From Tritrichomonas foetus (Eukaryota; Parabasalia; Tritrichomonadida; Tritrichomonadidae): a stretch of 64,000 nucleotides of DNA. A program made the translations under genes and the position numbers. Where the stretch lies: assembly GCA_001839685.1 (NCBI GenBank), contig MLAK01000574.1, forward strand, positions 1 to 64,000, read 5' to 3'. Below the pieces are notes generated by a model that made no database searches, was not told where the DNA came from, and was given only the letters and a program-made list of their open reading frames with translations. Every line of letters starts with the position of its first letter. The stretch's first letter is position 1. Of the stretch, positions 41,010 to 50,528 are shown piece by piece.

Positions 41010-41027
41010 TTTATGTGGTCGTTTAAT
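41010..41027 (-). promoter_or_regulatory. candidate upstream box
   Basis: TTTATGTGGTCGTTTAAT lies 66-83 bp upstream of the CDC14-like start and matches the recurrent TTTAAwTGGTCATwTAAA class with a GTCG variant. Confidence 0.3.
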
Positions 41028-41096
41028 ATGTCAGATATTTATATCTATTGTGTACAATTTGTGATGAGAATTAATTAATTAGAACTGAACGCTTAG

Positions 41097-41142
41097 GGTA
41101 CGCGCTTATGACCAAGGGTTGAGAAAAGTCCGAATAAGTTAG
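41097..41142. repeat. GC-rich dispersed motif, copy B
   Basis: GGTACGCGCTTATGACCAAG followed by GGTT and AAAAGTCCGAATAAGTTAG. It shares block order and most bases with the island at 22462-22511, with about four bases absent in the middle. It stands out in otherwise AT-rich non-coding DNA. Confidence 0.5.
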
Positions 41143-41821
41143 GCATTTTTGGTCAATTTAATTATGCAGAAACATCTGCTGTTCAGAACTTGTCACACCA
41201 ACTTAAAAAAGTATTATTAATCAAGTAAATTATCATATATAAAAAATTTCCGTTATGTGGTGTACACAATCTTGATGTGAAATAAAAAATATAACAATTG
41301 TTAACGGAAATAGTGAGGTCAAAACTACTGTGTTGTGAAAAAAATTGAATTATCTTGAAAGATTATCGATATTTTTTTATTTATTTCATAATTAAAGATT
41401 TAATTTTGTTATTGTAAGCTCATAGTATGCTAATTAATCGCAAATCATGTTTGTTCAATAGAAAAAAACTTTTTTTCAGAGTTTTGGAATTCTTTGTTTG
41501 AAATAAATCTTACTAGAATGATAATATATAATTATATAGTTTGGTATTAATTCAAATTCGATTCGATTTAACAAATATTACGAAACATGTCAGATAAACT
41601 GCTTATTTAAAAAGTTTTTAATTCCGATTCAAATTCATAAAAAGCCCTCCGTTTGTGTTTTGAATTTATTAATTCCTCAAAATCTTTAGGACAAAACACT
41701 TAAAAAGTGAATTTGAAAAAAATCAAATTGAATCGAGATGGAAAAATACTATTGAAAAAGTTAATTAGAAATAAAATATGCGACATTTGATATGAAAATA
41801 TTCGAAAAAGTAAAAACTAAA

Positions 41822-43213
41822 ATGTCTGAACGTCGCCCACTCAGAGAAAGGTTGGACCGTGGAGATCGTGGAGACCGCGGAGATCGTGGAGACCGTGGTG
41901 ATCGTGATCGAGGTGAACGAAGGAGTCGTCTTGCTCAACTCTCCGAGAAAATGGACGAGGATGCTGAAAGCCTCACCGTCAGCCTTCGCGCGAAGAATCA
42001 AAACAAGAGAAAGGGTATTTCTGATTTTGAAGCAGAAAGCGAATACAAAACCGTTGAAATCAAAGACCAAAGCATGATCGAAGAGACGACCTCAACAAGA
42101 ACCAAAACCGTCGCATTTCAAGAGGAGATCCTCAAGAGGCTTGATGCCCTCGAAATCTTCAAAAACAGCGGCTTCAGTGAGAAATTATTGGAGCTCGAAA
42201 ATAAGATGACCGATAAAGCAAATAAAGAAAACGCCGAACTCGTAAACCAATCAAATATTACTATAAAAGTTCAGGTTCAAGAATTTCAAGAGCAGATCAT
42301 GAAGAGATTGGAAATTCTCGAACAAAGGCAGAAAGAGCAAATGGAAGAATTCCAAAAGTTGAACCAAAATGATCTGTCTCCAAAATTGGTCGAGCTTCAA
42401 GAAACAATCAAATCAAATTCAACATCGATTCTCGAAATGATGGAATACATCAAAAGCAAGCCAGATCCAGTTCTTGACCCGCTTCCAGAGCTTGCACCTG
42501 AGCCAGAAGTCGAGCCAGAACCCGAAATTGAGCCGGTTATTGTCACAAGAAGTATCCAGCTCGAGCCTGAGCTAGATGAAAAACAGGATGAGCCTGAACC
42601 CGAACCAGAGCCTGAACCGGACTTTGAGGCCCTTGAGCGTGACATCAGACTCCAACTTGAAGATAATGATGACGACCAAATAAGCACAGAAAATGTTGAT
42701 GCATCAAATGAAGTTGATCATGTGAATGAAGTGAAAGAACCAATTGAAAGACTAGAAAGTGAAACTCAAACTGATCCTGTTGAAGAACCACCAAAGCCAG
42801 AACCAGTTCCAATTGAGCCAAAAGTTATTGAAATAGTCGAAAAAAGAGACATCACAAGATCAACAGTGAAAGTCAAGGCAAAGCCAAAGCCAAGGAATCC
42901 TTCACCCAATAGGCAAAGGAGGAGAAACCAACAAAAACAAACTGAAACTAATTCCACCACCGAAACAACAACTGATTCAACGACAAGCGAAGTCACAAAT
43001 TGTGAATTAAGATCGCGTGAAGTAAAGGAGGAGTCTGCTTCTGTCCAAGAAAAGGCAGCTGAAGAAATTTATGAAAATACAAGCGAAGTCGTAAACCTTT
43101 CTGATAAAGGAAATGGCGCTCCAGTAGAAAGCCTTCGATATGAACTTATCGCCTTAATCATCCTCATTGTGGTTGAACTGGTTAACATTTTTTACATATC
43201 TAACAACAGATAA
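41822..43213 (+). CDS. tail-anchored coiled-coil protein with RGD and PE repeats
   Basis: This 463-residue protein has a C-terminal hydrophobic helix (about residues 441-459, LIALIILIVVELVNIFYI) followed by only four polar residues (SNNR), the hallmark of a tail-anchored membrane protein. Its N-terminus has repeated GDR triplets (about residues 13-30, 9-bp DNA repeats at 41858-41911). A coiled-coil region follows, with a repeated FQE(E/Q)I(L/M)KRLE(A/I)LE motif near residues 99 and 156, then an acidic Pro-Glu stretch (EPEPEPEPEP), and a basic Pro/Arg/Gln-rich segment before the anchor. No enzymatic domain is seen. It probably tethers a complex to an internal membrane. An in-frame ATG at 41792 could add ten residues. 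Confidence 0.75.
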   Translation: MSERRPLRERLDRGDRGDRGDRGDRGDRDRGERRSRLAQLSEKMDEDAESLTVSLRAKNQNKRKGISDFEAESEYKTVEIKDQSMIEETTSTRTKTVAFQEEILKRLDALEIFKNSGFSEKLLELENKMTDKANKENAELVNQSNITIKVQVQEFQEQIMKRLEILEQRQKEQMEEFQKLNQNDLSPKLVELQETIKSNSTSILEMMEYIKSKPDPVLDPLPELAPEPEVEPEPEIEPVIVTRSIQLEPELDEKQDEPEPEPEPEPDFEALERDIRLQLEDNDDDQISTENVDASNEVDHVNEVKEPIERLESETQTDPVEEPPKPEPVPIEPKVIEIVEKRDITRSTVKVKAKPKPRNPSPNRQRRRNQQKQTETNSTTETTTDSTTSEVTNCELRSREVKEESASVQEKAAEEIYENTSEVVNLSDKGNGAPVESLRYELIALIILIVVELVNIFYISNNR

Positions 43214-43512
43214 ATAACTATTTTTTAAAGAATATCTACCATCTGGCTCTTTCAATTTAATTTAATTTTTAAACTTAATGTGAATCATAGAATGATATCT
43301 TTGTACAAACACTCAATAGTATGTTTGTATCTCGATATGAGTATAACGAATGCAACTGAGGAGAGTTGCCAAAATGATATCATTTCTACTGATTGACCAA
43401 ATATATTCACAATTTATGTATATTAGTTTGTTGTAAAAATTTGTATATCTTTTTGTGTTTAATTTGATCGTTCTTGAACTTACATAACAAATAGTTTCAT
43501 TGTTTTCTTGAT

Positions 43513-44433
43513 ATGCCATCCGATTTTGTGTGCCTAAATGCAATGCCCGGCCTCGGATGCAACTACCCAGAAAGTCTTGTTCTCGGAATTTTATATTTAT
43601 TCAGCGGGCTTGTCTGCTTTTTTTTATTAGTCAGAGATTGTCGCCAATCCAAAACAGAAAACCACGCATCGAAATCAGTCACACGCCAAGTTATCGTTTA
43701 TTGGATATTTACCATGATTTGGTTATTCTATCGTGGCATTTTATGGATATATCCATTTAATTACAATCATTTGACGTTCCGCCTCTTTCATGGTGGTCTC
43801 AACCAAATTCTCTTTCTTATTCCAATTGCCATGATCATCCTCATTCTCTGCGAGCTTCTTTATTCGTATTACAATCCAGGCAAATCTGGCACTTTTTTCA
43901 GAATTATTTTTGTTGTCTTTCTTATTGTCTTTCTTGTCACCGGGATTGCTTTGTCCTTTATTGACAGTGATGAAGACACAGGCGATCCGGACGATGCCGT
44001 TTCTCCATTATATCTTTGGGGCGGTGCCACAAATTTAATAACTCTTGTTTTTGTTGTGATTCCAGCAGCCAAATTGATTAAGGCTGTTTCATATCCTGTC
44101 ACGCAACCAGAAGATGAGGGCTGTGTAAAATGCTCGATTGTAGGAATTGTCATTTTTTCGATTTTTCAGATCACAAGATGTATCTACAACATTTTGCAGC
44201 ACTTTGGAGCGAACTTCATAACAAAATGGTATAATGAAGAACTATTTCAGAAGGGAGGACATTCAATTGGCCTTCGATCATTTAATTTTGTATTCTATCT
44301 TCTTTATGACTTGGTTTGTATCTGGATCGCAAATATTGGTGTTGTAACTTTATATAAACATGACATGAAATTTGCAGATGATCCATTCTATGCGCGTACA
44401 CCAAACGATCCAATTGGATTTAGAAGTTATTGA
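43513..44433 (+). CDS. seven-helix membrane protein, TOM1/THH1-like topology
   Basis: This 306-residue polytopic protein has hydrophobic helices at about residues 22-40, 62-78, 92-113, 127-148, 165-185, 208-226 and 260-285, so seven in all. The N-terminus is short, with conserved-looking Cys residues (CLNAMPGLGCNYPESL), and the tail is cytosolic and polar (DPFYARTPNDPIGFRSY). Topology and the RDCRQSK and LRSFNFVFYLLYDL segments recall the plant TOM1/THH1 group of seven-helix proteins and similar trichomonad proteins. I cannot confirm the family by eye. An initiator-like TCATT (43497-43501) lies 12-16 bp before the ATG, which supports the start. Confidence 0.75.
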   Translation: MPSDFVCLNAMPGLGCNYPESLVLGILYLFSGLVCFFLLVRDCRQSKTENHASKSVTRQVIVYWIFTMIWLFYRGILWIYPFNYNHLTFRLFHGGLNQILFLIPIAMIILILCELLYSYYNPGKSGTFFRIIFVVFLIVFLVTGIALSFIDSDEDTGDPDDAVSPLYLWGGATNLITLVFVVIPAAKLIKAVSYPVTQPEDEGCVKCSIVGIVIFSIFQITRCIYNILQHFGANFITKWYNEELFQKGGHSIGLRSFNFVFYLLYDLVCIWIANIGVVTLYKHDMKFADDPFYARTPNDPIGFRSY

Positions 44434-44993
44434 GTATATGTTTTTTGTTGTTTTAAAAGGAAGGAATTGGATAAAACTTTGTTTAAATTGAGATTAATTT
44501 TTGGATTGTTTTGAACAATTTTTTTTATGAATAAAATATACTATTTGAATCTTCCTTTCTTGTTTTTGACTAATTGGATCTTTTCTATGAGAAATTACAA
44601 CAAACCACTATCAACAAATGAGTTATGATGATTAATGATCAGAACAGTCAGATTTAATAATTTATAAAATGATGCTAATTTCGCAAAATATGGGGGGTTT
44701 TCATTTAGGATTAATTCATGTGCTTCTACATTGAATATAGAAAACACGAAATTGAACAGATTTATTTTTATTTCTAGAGAATTTCCATTATCACAGTTTG
44801 ATGCATTGATCATAGATTCAAATTAAATCCCATATTGAACTCCCTTTTGGAGAGATAAATTGTCATGCGATTTGTATTCAAAAGACTCGTTTATCGCATA
44901 AATATATGTGATTTTCTATTTATAAATATTTCATCGATAGTATTTCTCTTTTATTTGATTATTTTTTTTTTAATTTATATTTTCTAATATATA
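44434..44993. other. intergenic region between membrane protein and mariner
   Basis: This AT-rich 560-bp gap contains a 72-codon minus-strand open frame (44595-44813, NVEAHELILNENPPYFAKLA) of uncertain status that might be a relic of a larger gene. The right boundary is the mariner target-site TA. Confidence 0.35.
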
Positions 44994-46279
44994 GGGTGTC
45001 CGGTAATGTGATGTCACTAAGTATAATAAAGTCATTTCTAATAAGTCATTTTTTATTGATAAGTATTTCAAAATATGTAGTCTCCATTGGCATCAATAAC
45101 TTTTTTCAGTCTATTTTGCCATTCTGCAAAAACTGAAAACAAAGTTTCCGATGGAATTTCATTGAAAATTTGGACTATTGTTTGAATCAAATGGCTTGGT
45201 GATTCAAAAACAATTCCTTTAACTTTTTCTTTAATAGTTCCAAATAAAAAAAAGTCGCTAGGCGCCAAATCAGGTGAATATGCCGGATGTGGAACTGATT
45301 CTAGTGAGTTTTCATTTATATATTTTTTGACAATTTTTGCCACATGAGGCTTTGCATTGTCATAATGAACAAATAATTTTTTATAATTATTCGAGTTTTT
45401 AAACTCAACAATTTTTGACATAATGGCTGTAATATAATATGCAGCATTAAACTTTTCATTTGGCGGCAAAACATCAATATGAATTATCCCATGAGGGTTC
45501 CAAAATACAGTCACCATAAATTTAGTGATCTGAAACCCTGGATTTTGAATAGTTGGGATTACTGAGTTTTCAGGAATCCATTGTGTATTGAAATCAGTCT
45601 TGGAATAAAACCAAGACTCATCTCCTGTTATTAAAAAGGTGAAATTAGTTTTTTGTTCTGCATTCAAAATTTTAAGAAGTTTTTTTGCCAATAAAACTCT
45701 ATTGGCCTTTTGATTTTCTGTTAGAATATGTGGCACCCATCGAAGATGCACATGTTTATACATTAATTTTGATGTTAAACGATCATAAATTGTCGATTTT
45801 GGTTCACCTAAAACATTAGCAATATATCGACACGATGAATGTGGAAATTCGGTTAAAACATCTAAAATTTTCCAGTCAAGAATATCATAACTTTGGCACT
45901 TTTTCTCTTTTTTCACAGGCTGTGTGTTTTGACTTCTGTTCAGTTCTGCCATGACTCGGTAGATTTGTCTTTGAGACAAACATTTTTCTTTCAAGACACT
46001 CTTCATTTCTTCATATATTTCTTTGCCCCTTTTTCCTTCAAGCTGCAGAAAAGTTATGATTGAATGTTGATCAATCATTTTTTAATAAACGTGCATCGTG
46101 TACGTTTATAAATTATTCTTTTTTTTTATGAAAAAGATTCTTTATCTCTATTTTCAGTCAAGAGAAAAAAAAATTGTTTTCAAAATTTTTATGTTAACAT
46201 TGCATAGTTTATTATTTATAAATATAATGTATTGATTTCACTTCTAATGTGGGTAGTGACATCACGCCTCCGGACACCC
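44994..46279 (-). mobile_element. complete mariner transposon with TIRs and TA target duplication
   Basis: The element is 1,286 bp and flanked by TA dinucleotides (44992-44993 and 46280-46281), the mariner target site. Its terminal inverted repeats begin GGGTGTCCGG and continue with GTGATGTCACTA. The two ends match at 22 of the first 26 bases; all four mismatches lie together at positions 11-14 (TAAT on the left, AGGC on the right). One intact transposase gene fills most of the element. The non-coding margins are about 74 bp at the left (transposase 3') end and 201 bp at the right (5') end. Confidence 0.95.
45068..46078 (-). CDS. mariner (DD34D) transposase
   Basis: This full-length 336-residue transposase would catalyse cut-and-paste transposition. 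The N-terminal half has two helix-turn-helix domains: the first around residues 5-48 (ITFLQLEGKRGKEIYEEM ... LSQRQIYRVM) and the second around 66-105 (ILDVLTEFPHSSCRYIANVLG, STIYDRL). The catalytic triad is complete: Asp153 in TGDESW, Asp240 in VHYDNAKPH and Asp275 in SPDLAPSDFFLFG, with 34 residues between the second and third, so it is of DD34D type. The linker motif WVPHILTENQK matches the family's WVPH.LT..Q. There are no stops or frameshifts, so the copy could be active or very recent. It resembles the mariners known from Trichomonas vaginalis. Confidence 0.96.
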   Translation of the reverse strand: MIDQHSIITFLQLEGKRGKEIYEEMKSVLKEKCLSQRQIYRVMAELNRSQNTQPVKKEKKCQSYDILDWKILDVLTEFPHSSCRYIANVLGEPKSTIYDRLTSKLMYKHVHLRWVPHILTENQKANRVLLAKKLLKILNAEQKTNFTFLITGDESWFYSKTDFNTQWIPENSVIPTIQNPGFQITKFMVTVFWNPHGIIHIDVLPPNEKFNAAYYITAIMSKIVEFKNSNNYKKLFVHYDNAKPHVAKIVKKYINENSLESVPHPAYSPDLAPSDFFLFGTIKEKVKGIVFESPSHLIQTIVQIFNEIPSETLFSVFAEWQNRLKKVIDANGDYIF

Positions 46280-46502
46280 TATATTAACAAAGTAATAAAC
46301 TATTTTCTTTTAACAGAATAAAATGTCATTTTATCAAAAAAGACTCGTTTATCGAGCTTTGTTGAAATGCTGAAACAAATAATCATTCTGAAATGATTGA
46401 ATCATCTAAAAAATTAGAAATATATATAAATAAATAAAAAAATATAAATTGCAAGAAATATTTAGGGAAATAAACATGTTATTTATATAAAAAAAATCGC
46501 AG

Positions 46503-47150
46503 TCACGCGTTTGACACGTTCAAACCTTGTGCAAACCGAGCGTAGTCGGGGGATGCGTCAAGGAATGCTTTTATTGAGTCTTTCATGAGATCAACCCTCT
46601 GCAAAATTTCCGATGGTGCCAGAAAGAGCATTGGCTCTTTCGTGATGAATTCTAATTCTGTCCGAATCATTGGATGCTTGAGTATAGTATTTGATGGCTC
46701 TTTTACTCCAACAATAATTGCTGGAAGATGAACTCTTTCTTCAGGCTCAGGAATTTGGAAGTTTCTTTGGATCAATGCTTTATATAATGTGAGCAATGTA
46801 ATTTTATCTTCCAGCATTTTTTCTTTGAGTTTCAGCCTTTGCATGTCTTCATCTGACAGGATCGCCTGGTTCGCTGGCGCCGTTTTACAGAATCTGCTCG
46901 TTCCTTGATATACAATTTGTTTTCCGACTTTGTCGATGACGCCGGCAGCTGAGAGAACGTTAATAACGTCGTAAATTCGCCTTCTGATGGTTTCTTGGCC
47001 TTTCAATCCGGGATGCTGGCACATTAATTTATTGATAATAACTGTTGCGATATCTTCGGATGTTGTGGTTTTGAGTTCTCTGATGACGTCCATAGTGTGT
47101 GGGGCGAGAGCTTTTAAACATATTCTGTTCTTTTGCTTTTTATCTGTCAT
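46503..47150 (-). CDS. DP-type (E2F/DP family) transcription factor
   Basis: This is a 215-residue protein. The winged-helix DNA-binding domain (about residues 10-85) contains RRRIYDVINV at 56-65, the family signature that contacts the E2F site TTTCCCGC. It is followed by LSAAGVIDKVGKQIVYQG. The dimerisation part continues with a coiled coil (KLKEKMLEDKITLLTLYKALIQRN) and VHLPAIIVGVKEP, matching DP proteins better than E2Fs (QR(N).....LPFI+V.T). DP partners of E2F control S-phase genes. It ends soon after the dimerisation domain, without an acidic activation tail. The reading frame extends upstream without any ATG, so 47150 is the start. Confidence 0.82.
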   Translation of the reverse strand: MTDKKQKNRICLKALAPHTMDVIRELKTTTSEDIATVIINKLMCQHPGLKGQETIRRRIYDVINVLSAAGVIDKVGKQIVYQGTSRFCKTAPANQAILSDEDMQRLKLKEKMLEDKITLLTLYKALIQRNFQIPEPEERVHLPAIIVGVKEPSNTILKHPMIRTELEFITKEPMLFLAPSEILQRVDLMKDSIKAFLDASPDYARFAQGLNVSNA

Positions 47151-47581
47151 TTTGATGGTATCAATTTTAAAACGATCGGCCGATAGATTATTTCTATATA
47201 AAAATTCAATTGTTATACGGTCAGGGAAATGATATCGTGATTTGATTTGGATCACATTCGGTTTTAAAAGTCGTTGTTGAAACTCAATAGAATATGTTCA
47301 AGTATGGCTCGAAGTATCTTGTATATATTTAACAATTTCTGAGTTATTCGTCTTTATTCATCATGAAATCAATTGAGGTCAACAAAGTAGATGAGTGTCA
47401 GAATAATCTTATTGAATCCCCAAACTTATCGAGGTAAAATCAATAAAAAAATGGCAATGATATGAAGAAAACTTTCTGTTTTCTTATTTAACATGTGTTT
47501 GTGTATTTTTTATTATGAACAATCAGAAAATAAAATTTGAATAAAATAACTATTTATTTCATACAAGAACAATGAGTTGTC
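47151..47581. other. intergenic region, 431 bp
   Basis: This stretch holds the 5' flank of the DP gene and the 3' flank of the sirtuin gene, both on the minus strand. It is AT-rich without other recognised content. Confidence 0.35.
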
Positions 47582-48577
47582 TCAATGCTTTTGTGGACTC
47601 ATTATTTGTTTTAATTCTTCTGACCATCCAAGTTTTTCTATAAAATCTTTTATTGTTACTTGACAATCACCTTTCACGAACACATCTCGTCTGTTTAATT
47701 GATGATCGAATTTGAATCTCCCTTGATTATTAGAAACTTCTACTAATTTATATTGATCATCTCCTTCATCTTTTGTAATTATTGCAATTTCTGGATAATA
47801 AGCAGACTTTTCAATATTGAAGAGAATTCTTGGACACTCTTCTGGTACTTTTCCAATCATTCCAGCAAATGGATTAACTTGAAGACTTGTTCCAATGACA
47901 ATTAAAAGATCACATTTTGGAAAATCATCTAAAGTCTGTAGAAAGAAATCCAATGGAAGTTGTTCATTGAAAAAGATAACATCAGGTTTAACAAGTCCAT
48001 AACATTCATCACATCTGAAAACATCCATTTCGAGAATTGATTCCCGATAATCATCAAGTGAAAATTTTTTGTCACAATCAAGACAATGTCCAGTATAATA
48101 AGATCCATGTGCATGACAGATTTTTTCATATGGAACGCCTGCTGCATATTCAAGCTCATCAACATTTTGAGTATAAACGCGTAAAAGCATCTCATGCCTA
48201 TCAAAGAGTATAGGTAAGTGATGAGCTAGTGTTGGCTTATACTGACCAGGCAACATATTCTTTGCAAATAAGTAAAAAGGCTCAGGATGTTCTTGGAAAT
48301 AGTTAATGTCGAAAATTGATTCTGGTGATGGAAGCCCCATACTTTCAAGATTATGATACAAACCAGTTCCAGGTGTTCTAAAATCAGGAATACCTGCACC
48401 ACACGAAATACCTGCACCTTGCATGATAATAATATTTTTGGCCTTTCCTGATTTAATATAATCAACTATTCCATCTAAATCAAGACTTTTAAGTCCATCA
48501 ACTGGAGATGGTTTCAATTCTTCCAATGATGGTCTTACATCTGTTTGGCTTTGATTTTCGTTTTCACTTACACTCAT
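47582..48577 (-). CDS. Sir2-family NAD-dependent deacylase (SIRT2-like)
   Basis: This 331-residue sirtuin has the whole catalytic core: NAD-binding GAGISCGAGIPDFRTPGTGLY near residue 56, YTQNVDELEYAAGV, and HAHGSYY with the catalytic His near residue 155. It also has a Zn finger with two Cys pairs (CLDCDKKF and FRCDECYG), GLVKPDVIFFNEQLP and VIGTSLQVNPFAGM. These details (KPDVIFFNE, TSLQV.PF) fit the class I SIRT1/2/3 group. Sirtuins remove acyl groups from histones, tubulin or metabolic enzymes. An acidic N-terminus of about 50 residues precedes the core. No signal peptide is seen, so it is cytosolic or nuclear. An initiator-like TCATT lies about 15 bp before the ATG. It diverges from the PDI-like gene. 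Confidence 0.93.
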   Translation of the reverse strand: MSVSENENQSQTDVRPSLEELKPSPVDGLKSLDLDGIVDYIKSGKAKNIIIMQGAGISCGAGIPDFRTPGTGLYHNLESMGLPSPESIFDINYFQEHPEPFYLFAKNMLPGQYKPTLAHHLPILFDRHEMLLRVYTQNVDELEYAAGVPYEKICHAHGSYYTGHCLDCDKKFSLDDYRESILEMDVFRCDECYGLVKPDVIFFNEQLPLDFFLQTLDDFPKCDLLIVIGTSLQVNPFAGMIGKVPEECPRILFNIEKSAYYPEIAIITKDEGDDQYKLVEVSNNQGRFKFDHQLNRRDVFVKGDCQVTIKDFIEKLGWSEELKQIMSPQKH

Positions 48578-49019
48578 TAGCGGAAAATGAAATCATCAAT
48601 ACCAAATTTTAAACACACAATATTATAAAAATTTGAACTAACTTTTTCACAAATACATTCAATTTTGAATAATTTATCATGACATTTTCTATAGTTTAAA
48701 ATGGCAATTTATCAAATGAAAAATTTCGATCATTTTCCTCAAATTTCGAATACAGATTGTGACAAATGATATATATTTCTTTTTCTTGAAACTGAATCTC
48801 GAAAAAATATAATATTGCTGTATGAAATCTTTATGTATTACAATGACACATCCGGAAACACTATGCATGCTCAAAAAACTACTGCAAATCTTTGACAAAT
48901 AATGTAACCATCCCTTTGTGTAAGTCACAAGAGAGAAATCATTGATGATGTTTTGTTATGTTAATTGGTCATATAAAAGTTACACAATTGACCATATATT
49001 TAGCCATAATTTGTCAAAA
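48578..49019. other. divergent promoter region between sirtuin and PDI-like genes
   Basis: 442 bp with two promoter-box candidates close to the PDI-like start (48960-48979 and 48985-49007). An in-frame ATG at 48945 lies upstream of both boxes, which argues that it is not the translation start. Confidence 0.4.
48960..49007 (+). promoter_or_regulatory. paired upstream boxes (GGTCATATAAA and inverted GACCATATA)
   Basis: GTTAATTGGTCATATAAAAG (48960-48979) is followed by CAATTGACCATATATTTAG (48985-49003), an inverted second copy of the GGTCA core, ending 17 bp before the ATG at 49020. This is the clearest instance of the recurrent box in this window. Confidence 0.45.
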
Positions 49020-50468
49020 ATGTTTTTATCATTACTGACGCATTTACTCCTCCGAGAAAATTTTGATGACTCATTTATCAAACGTGTGAATGACAATAAC
49101 TTCAGGAACATCATTCAGCATGACAAAAGCGGATTTATATTTTTCCATCATATCGGATATCTCGTTTCCGACCAAGGATATTTGCATTACGTTGACGTCG
49201 CACGTAAATACCAAAACTTAACAAATTTCTATGTCGCTGTTTTTTCATCAAGTGCAAACATCGCACATCAATTTCGAATTATGAGCTTTCCAACTCTTCT
49301 CTATCTGCCAAATATCACCTCAAAAATTGAAATGTACGGATCATTTTCATTCAATAATTTGAATGCATTCATATCATCACATACAAACCATACAATTCCC
49401 GTAATTGAAAATCTACCCAATGATGTTACAACAGAGTCACTTTTATCACATATAACATCTGATGAATATGATTCTTCACAATATGTCTTTATTTATGCTG
49501 ATGAAAAAACTCGTTTTGGAAGAACAGCTGTTACAATGGCCAGTCAATTAATGAATGATAATTCAATTGATTACAAATTTGTGAAAATAGTGAATAAAAT
49601 TGATTCATTAAAAGTTCGTTTTCCTTCGCTTCTTTATATTCGTAAAGAAGATAACGTTCCATTTGTATATGACAAAGATCCAAAAGTCGATTTAATGCAA
49701 AAATGGATCAAATCTATTCCAAAGGCCAAATTAGTTCCGTTTTCACCTTCTCTATTCTTCAGTAAGGATGGATCAAACGTTCGAACAATAATAAACTTTG
49801 TTGACAGAAAAAATACAATTACAGAAATTCCAAATTTGGTCAAATTAGCTGAAAAATATCCAACAATAAAAGTGACGTATGCTGATCCAAGTGACTATTT
49901 AATTTACTTAAATCTTTTCGGATTTAAACAAGTTGAAACATTTCCAAAACAGCTTTGCATCAATTCTAATTTCCAAACATTCAAATACGCAAATTGTGAT
50001 GGAAAAATTGACGAATTTACTAAAAATCAACTCGAATTAAATAATGTATCAGTTCCAAGTGCTGCATATGGCTTTCTTGCACCCACTAATGAAATCGGAT
50101 TTAAATCACTTTTGAGTAAGGGACCAGTCTTTACCACTTTCACTGCAACAGAATGCAAACCTTGCCAAGAATTAGAAAGTGCAGCTGAAGCAGCAGCCAA
50201 AAAAGTTTCAACAAGTGGATCAAAGTCAAGCTGGTCACTATGGGACGTTAAGGCTTTACATACACCTTCTTTTGTAAAACAAATTAAATTTACTGTACCG
50301 TCCCTTTGGTACTTCCCAACAACAAACTTTTCTGAAGGAGTCAGATACGAGGGATCGAATGACTATTTTGATGTTATTGAATGGGCCTATAATCAAACTA
50401 AAGATTTTGATCTTGAGCAGCTCCTTGTGAGGGAAGTTGAAGGAATTGATAGATTTGAATCGCTTTGA
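49020..50468 (+). CDS. PDI-like protein with several thioredoxin folds
   Basis: This 482-residue secretory protein begins with a short signal peptide (MFLSLLTHLLLREN). The layout resembles protein disulfide isomerases with about four thioredoxin-like domains. The first (KSGFIFFHHIGYLVSDQ ... IMSFPTLLYLP) lacks the CxxC. The middle ones have the b-type pattern (VFIYADEKT, FPSLLYIRKED). The last (PVFTTFTATECKPCQELE) has a CKPC motif at residues 379-382 and ends with the cis-Pro segment TVPSLWYFP. Thus only the final domain could do redox chemistry. There is no clear KDEL-type ER-retention tail (it ends FESL). The start at 49020 is preferred because it yields the signal peptide and follows the promoter boxes. 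Confidence 0.78.
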   Translation: MFLSLLTHLLLRENFDDSFIKRVNDNNFRNIIQHDKSGFIFFHHIGYLVSDQGYLHYVDVARKYQNLTNFYVAVFSSSANIAHQFRIMSFPTLLYLPNITSKIEMYGSFSFNNLNAFISSHTNHTIPVIENLPNDVTTESLLSHITSDEYDSSQYVFIYADEKTRFGRTAVTMASQLMNDNSIDYKFVKIVNKIDSLKVRFPSLLYIRKEDNVPFVYDKDPKVDLMQKWIKSIPKAKLVPFSPSLFFSKDGSNVRTIINFVDRKNTITEIPNLVKLAEKYPTIKVTYADPSDYLIYLNLFGFKQVETFPKQLCINSNFQTFKYANCDGKIDEFTKNQLELNNVSVPSAAYGFLAPTNEIGFKSLLSKGPVFTTFTATECKPCQELESAAEAAAKKVSTSGSKSSWSLWDVKALHTPSFVKQIKFTVPSLWYFPTTNFSEGVRYEGSNDYFDVIEWAYNQTKDFDLEQLLVREVEGIDRFESL

Positions 50469-50528
50469 ATTTTCTATTTAGATATCTTTTATTTATATTT
50501 AATAAACACAATATCTTTTTTAAAAAAC

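Larger units (their letters stand above)
40945..41821. other. divergent intergenic region, 877 bp
   Basis: This is the shared upstream region of the CDC14-like and tail-anchored coiled-coil genes. It contains a promoter-box candidate (41010-41027) and a GC-rich motif (41097-41142). The remainder is AT-rich. An out-of-frame ATG at 41778 and an in-frame ATG at 41792 precede the chosen start at 41822. Confidence 0.45.

Noticed and set aside
44595..44813. 72-codon minus-strand frame, NVEAHELILNENPPYFAKLA
   Set aside because: It might be a relic of a larger gene but is too short and unsupported to call.
45890..45930. CTGTGTGTT as a reversed trichomonad branch/acceptor intron motif
   Set aside because: It lies inside the intact mariner transposase and lacks a matching 5' splice site.
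48689..48928. 79-codon frame upstream of the sirtuin
   Set aside because: It overlaps the divergent promoter region, is hydrophobic and AT-driven, and has no homologue I recognise.
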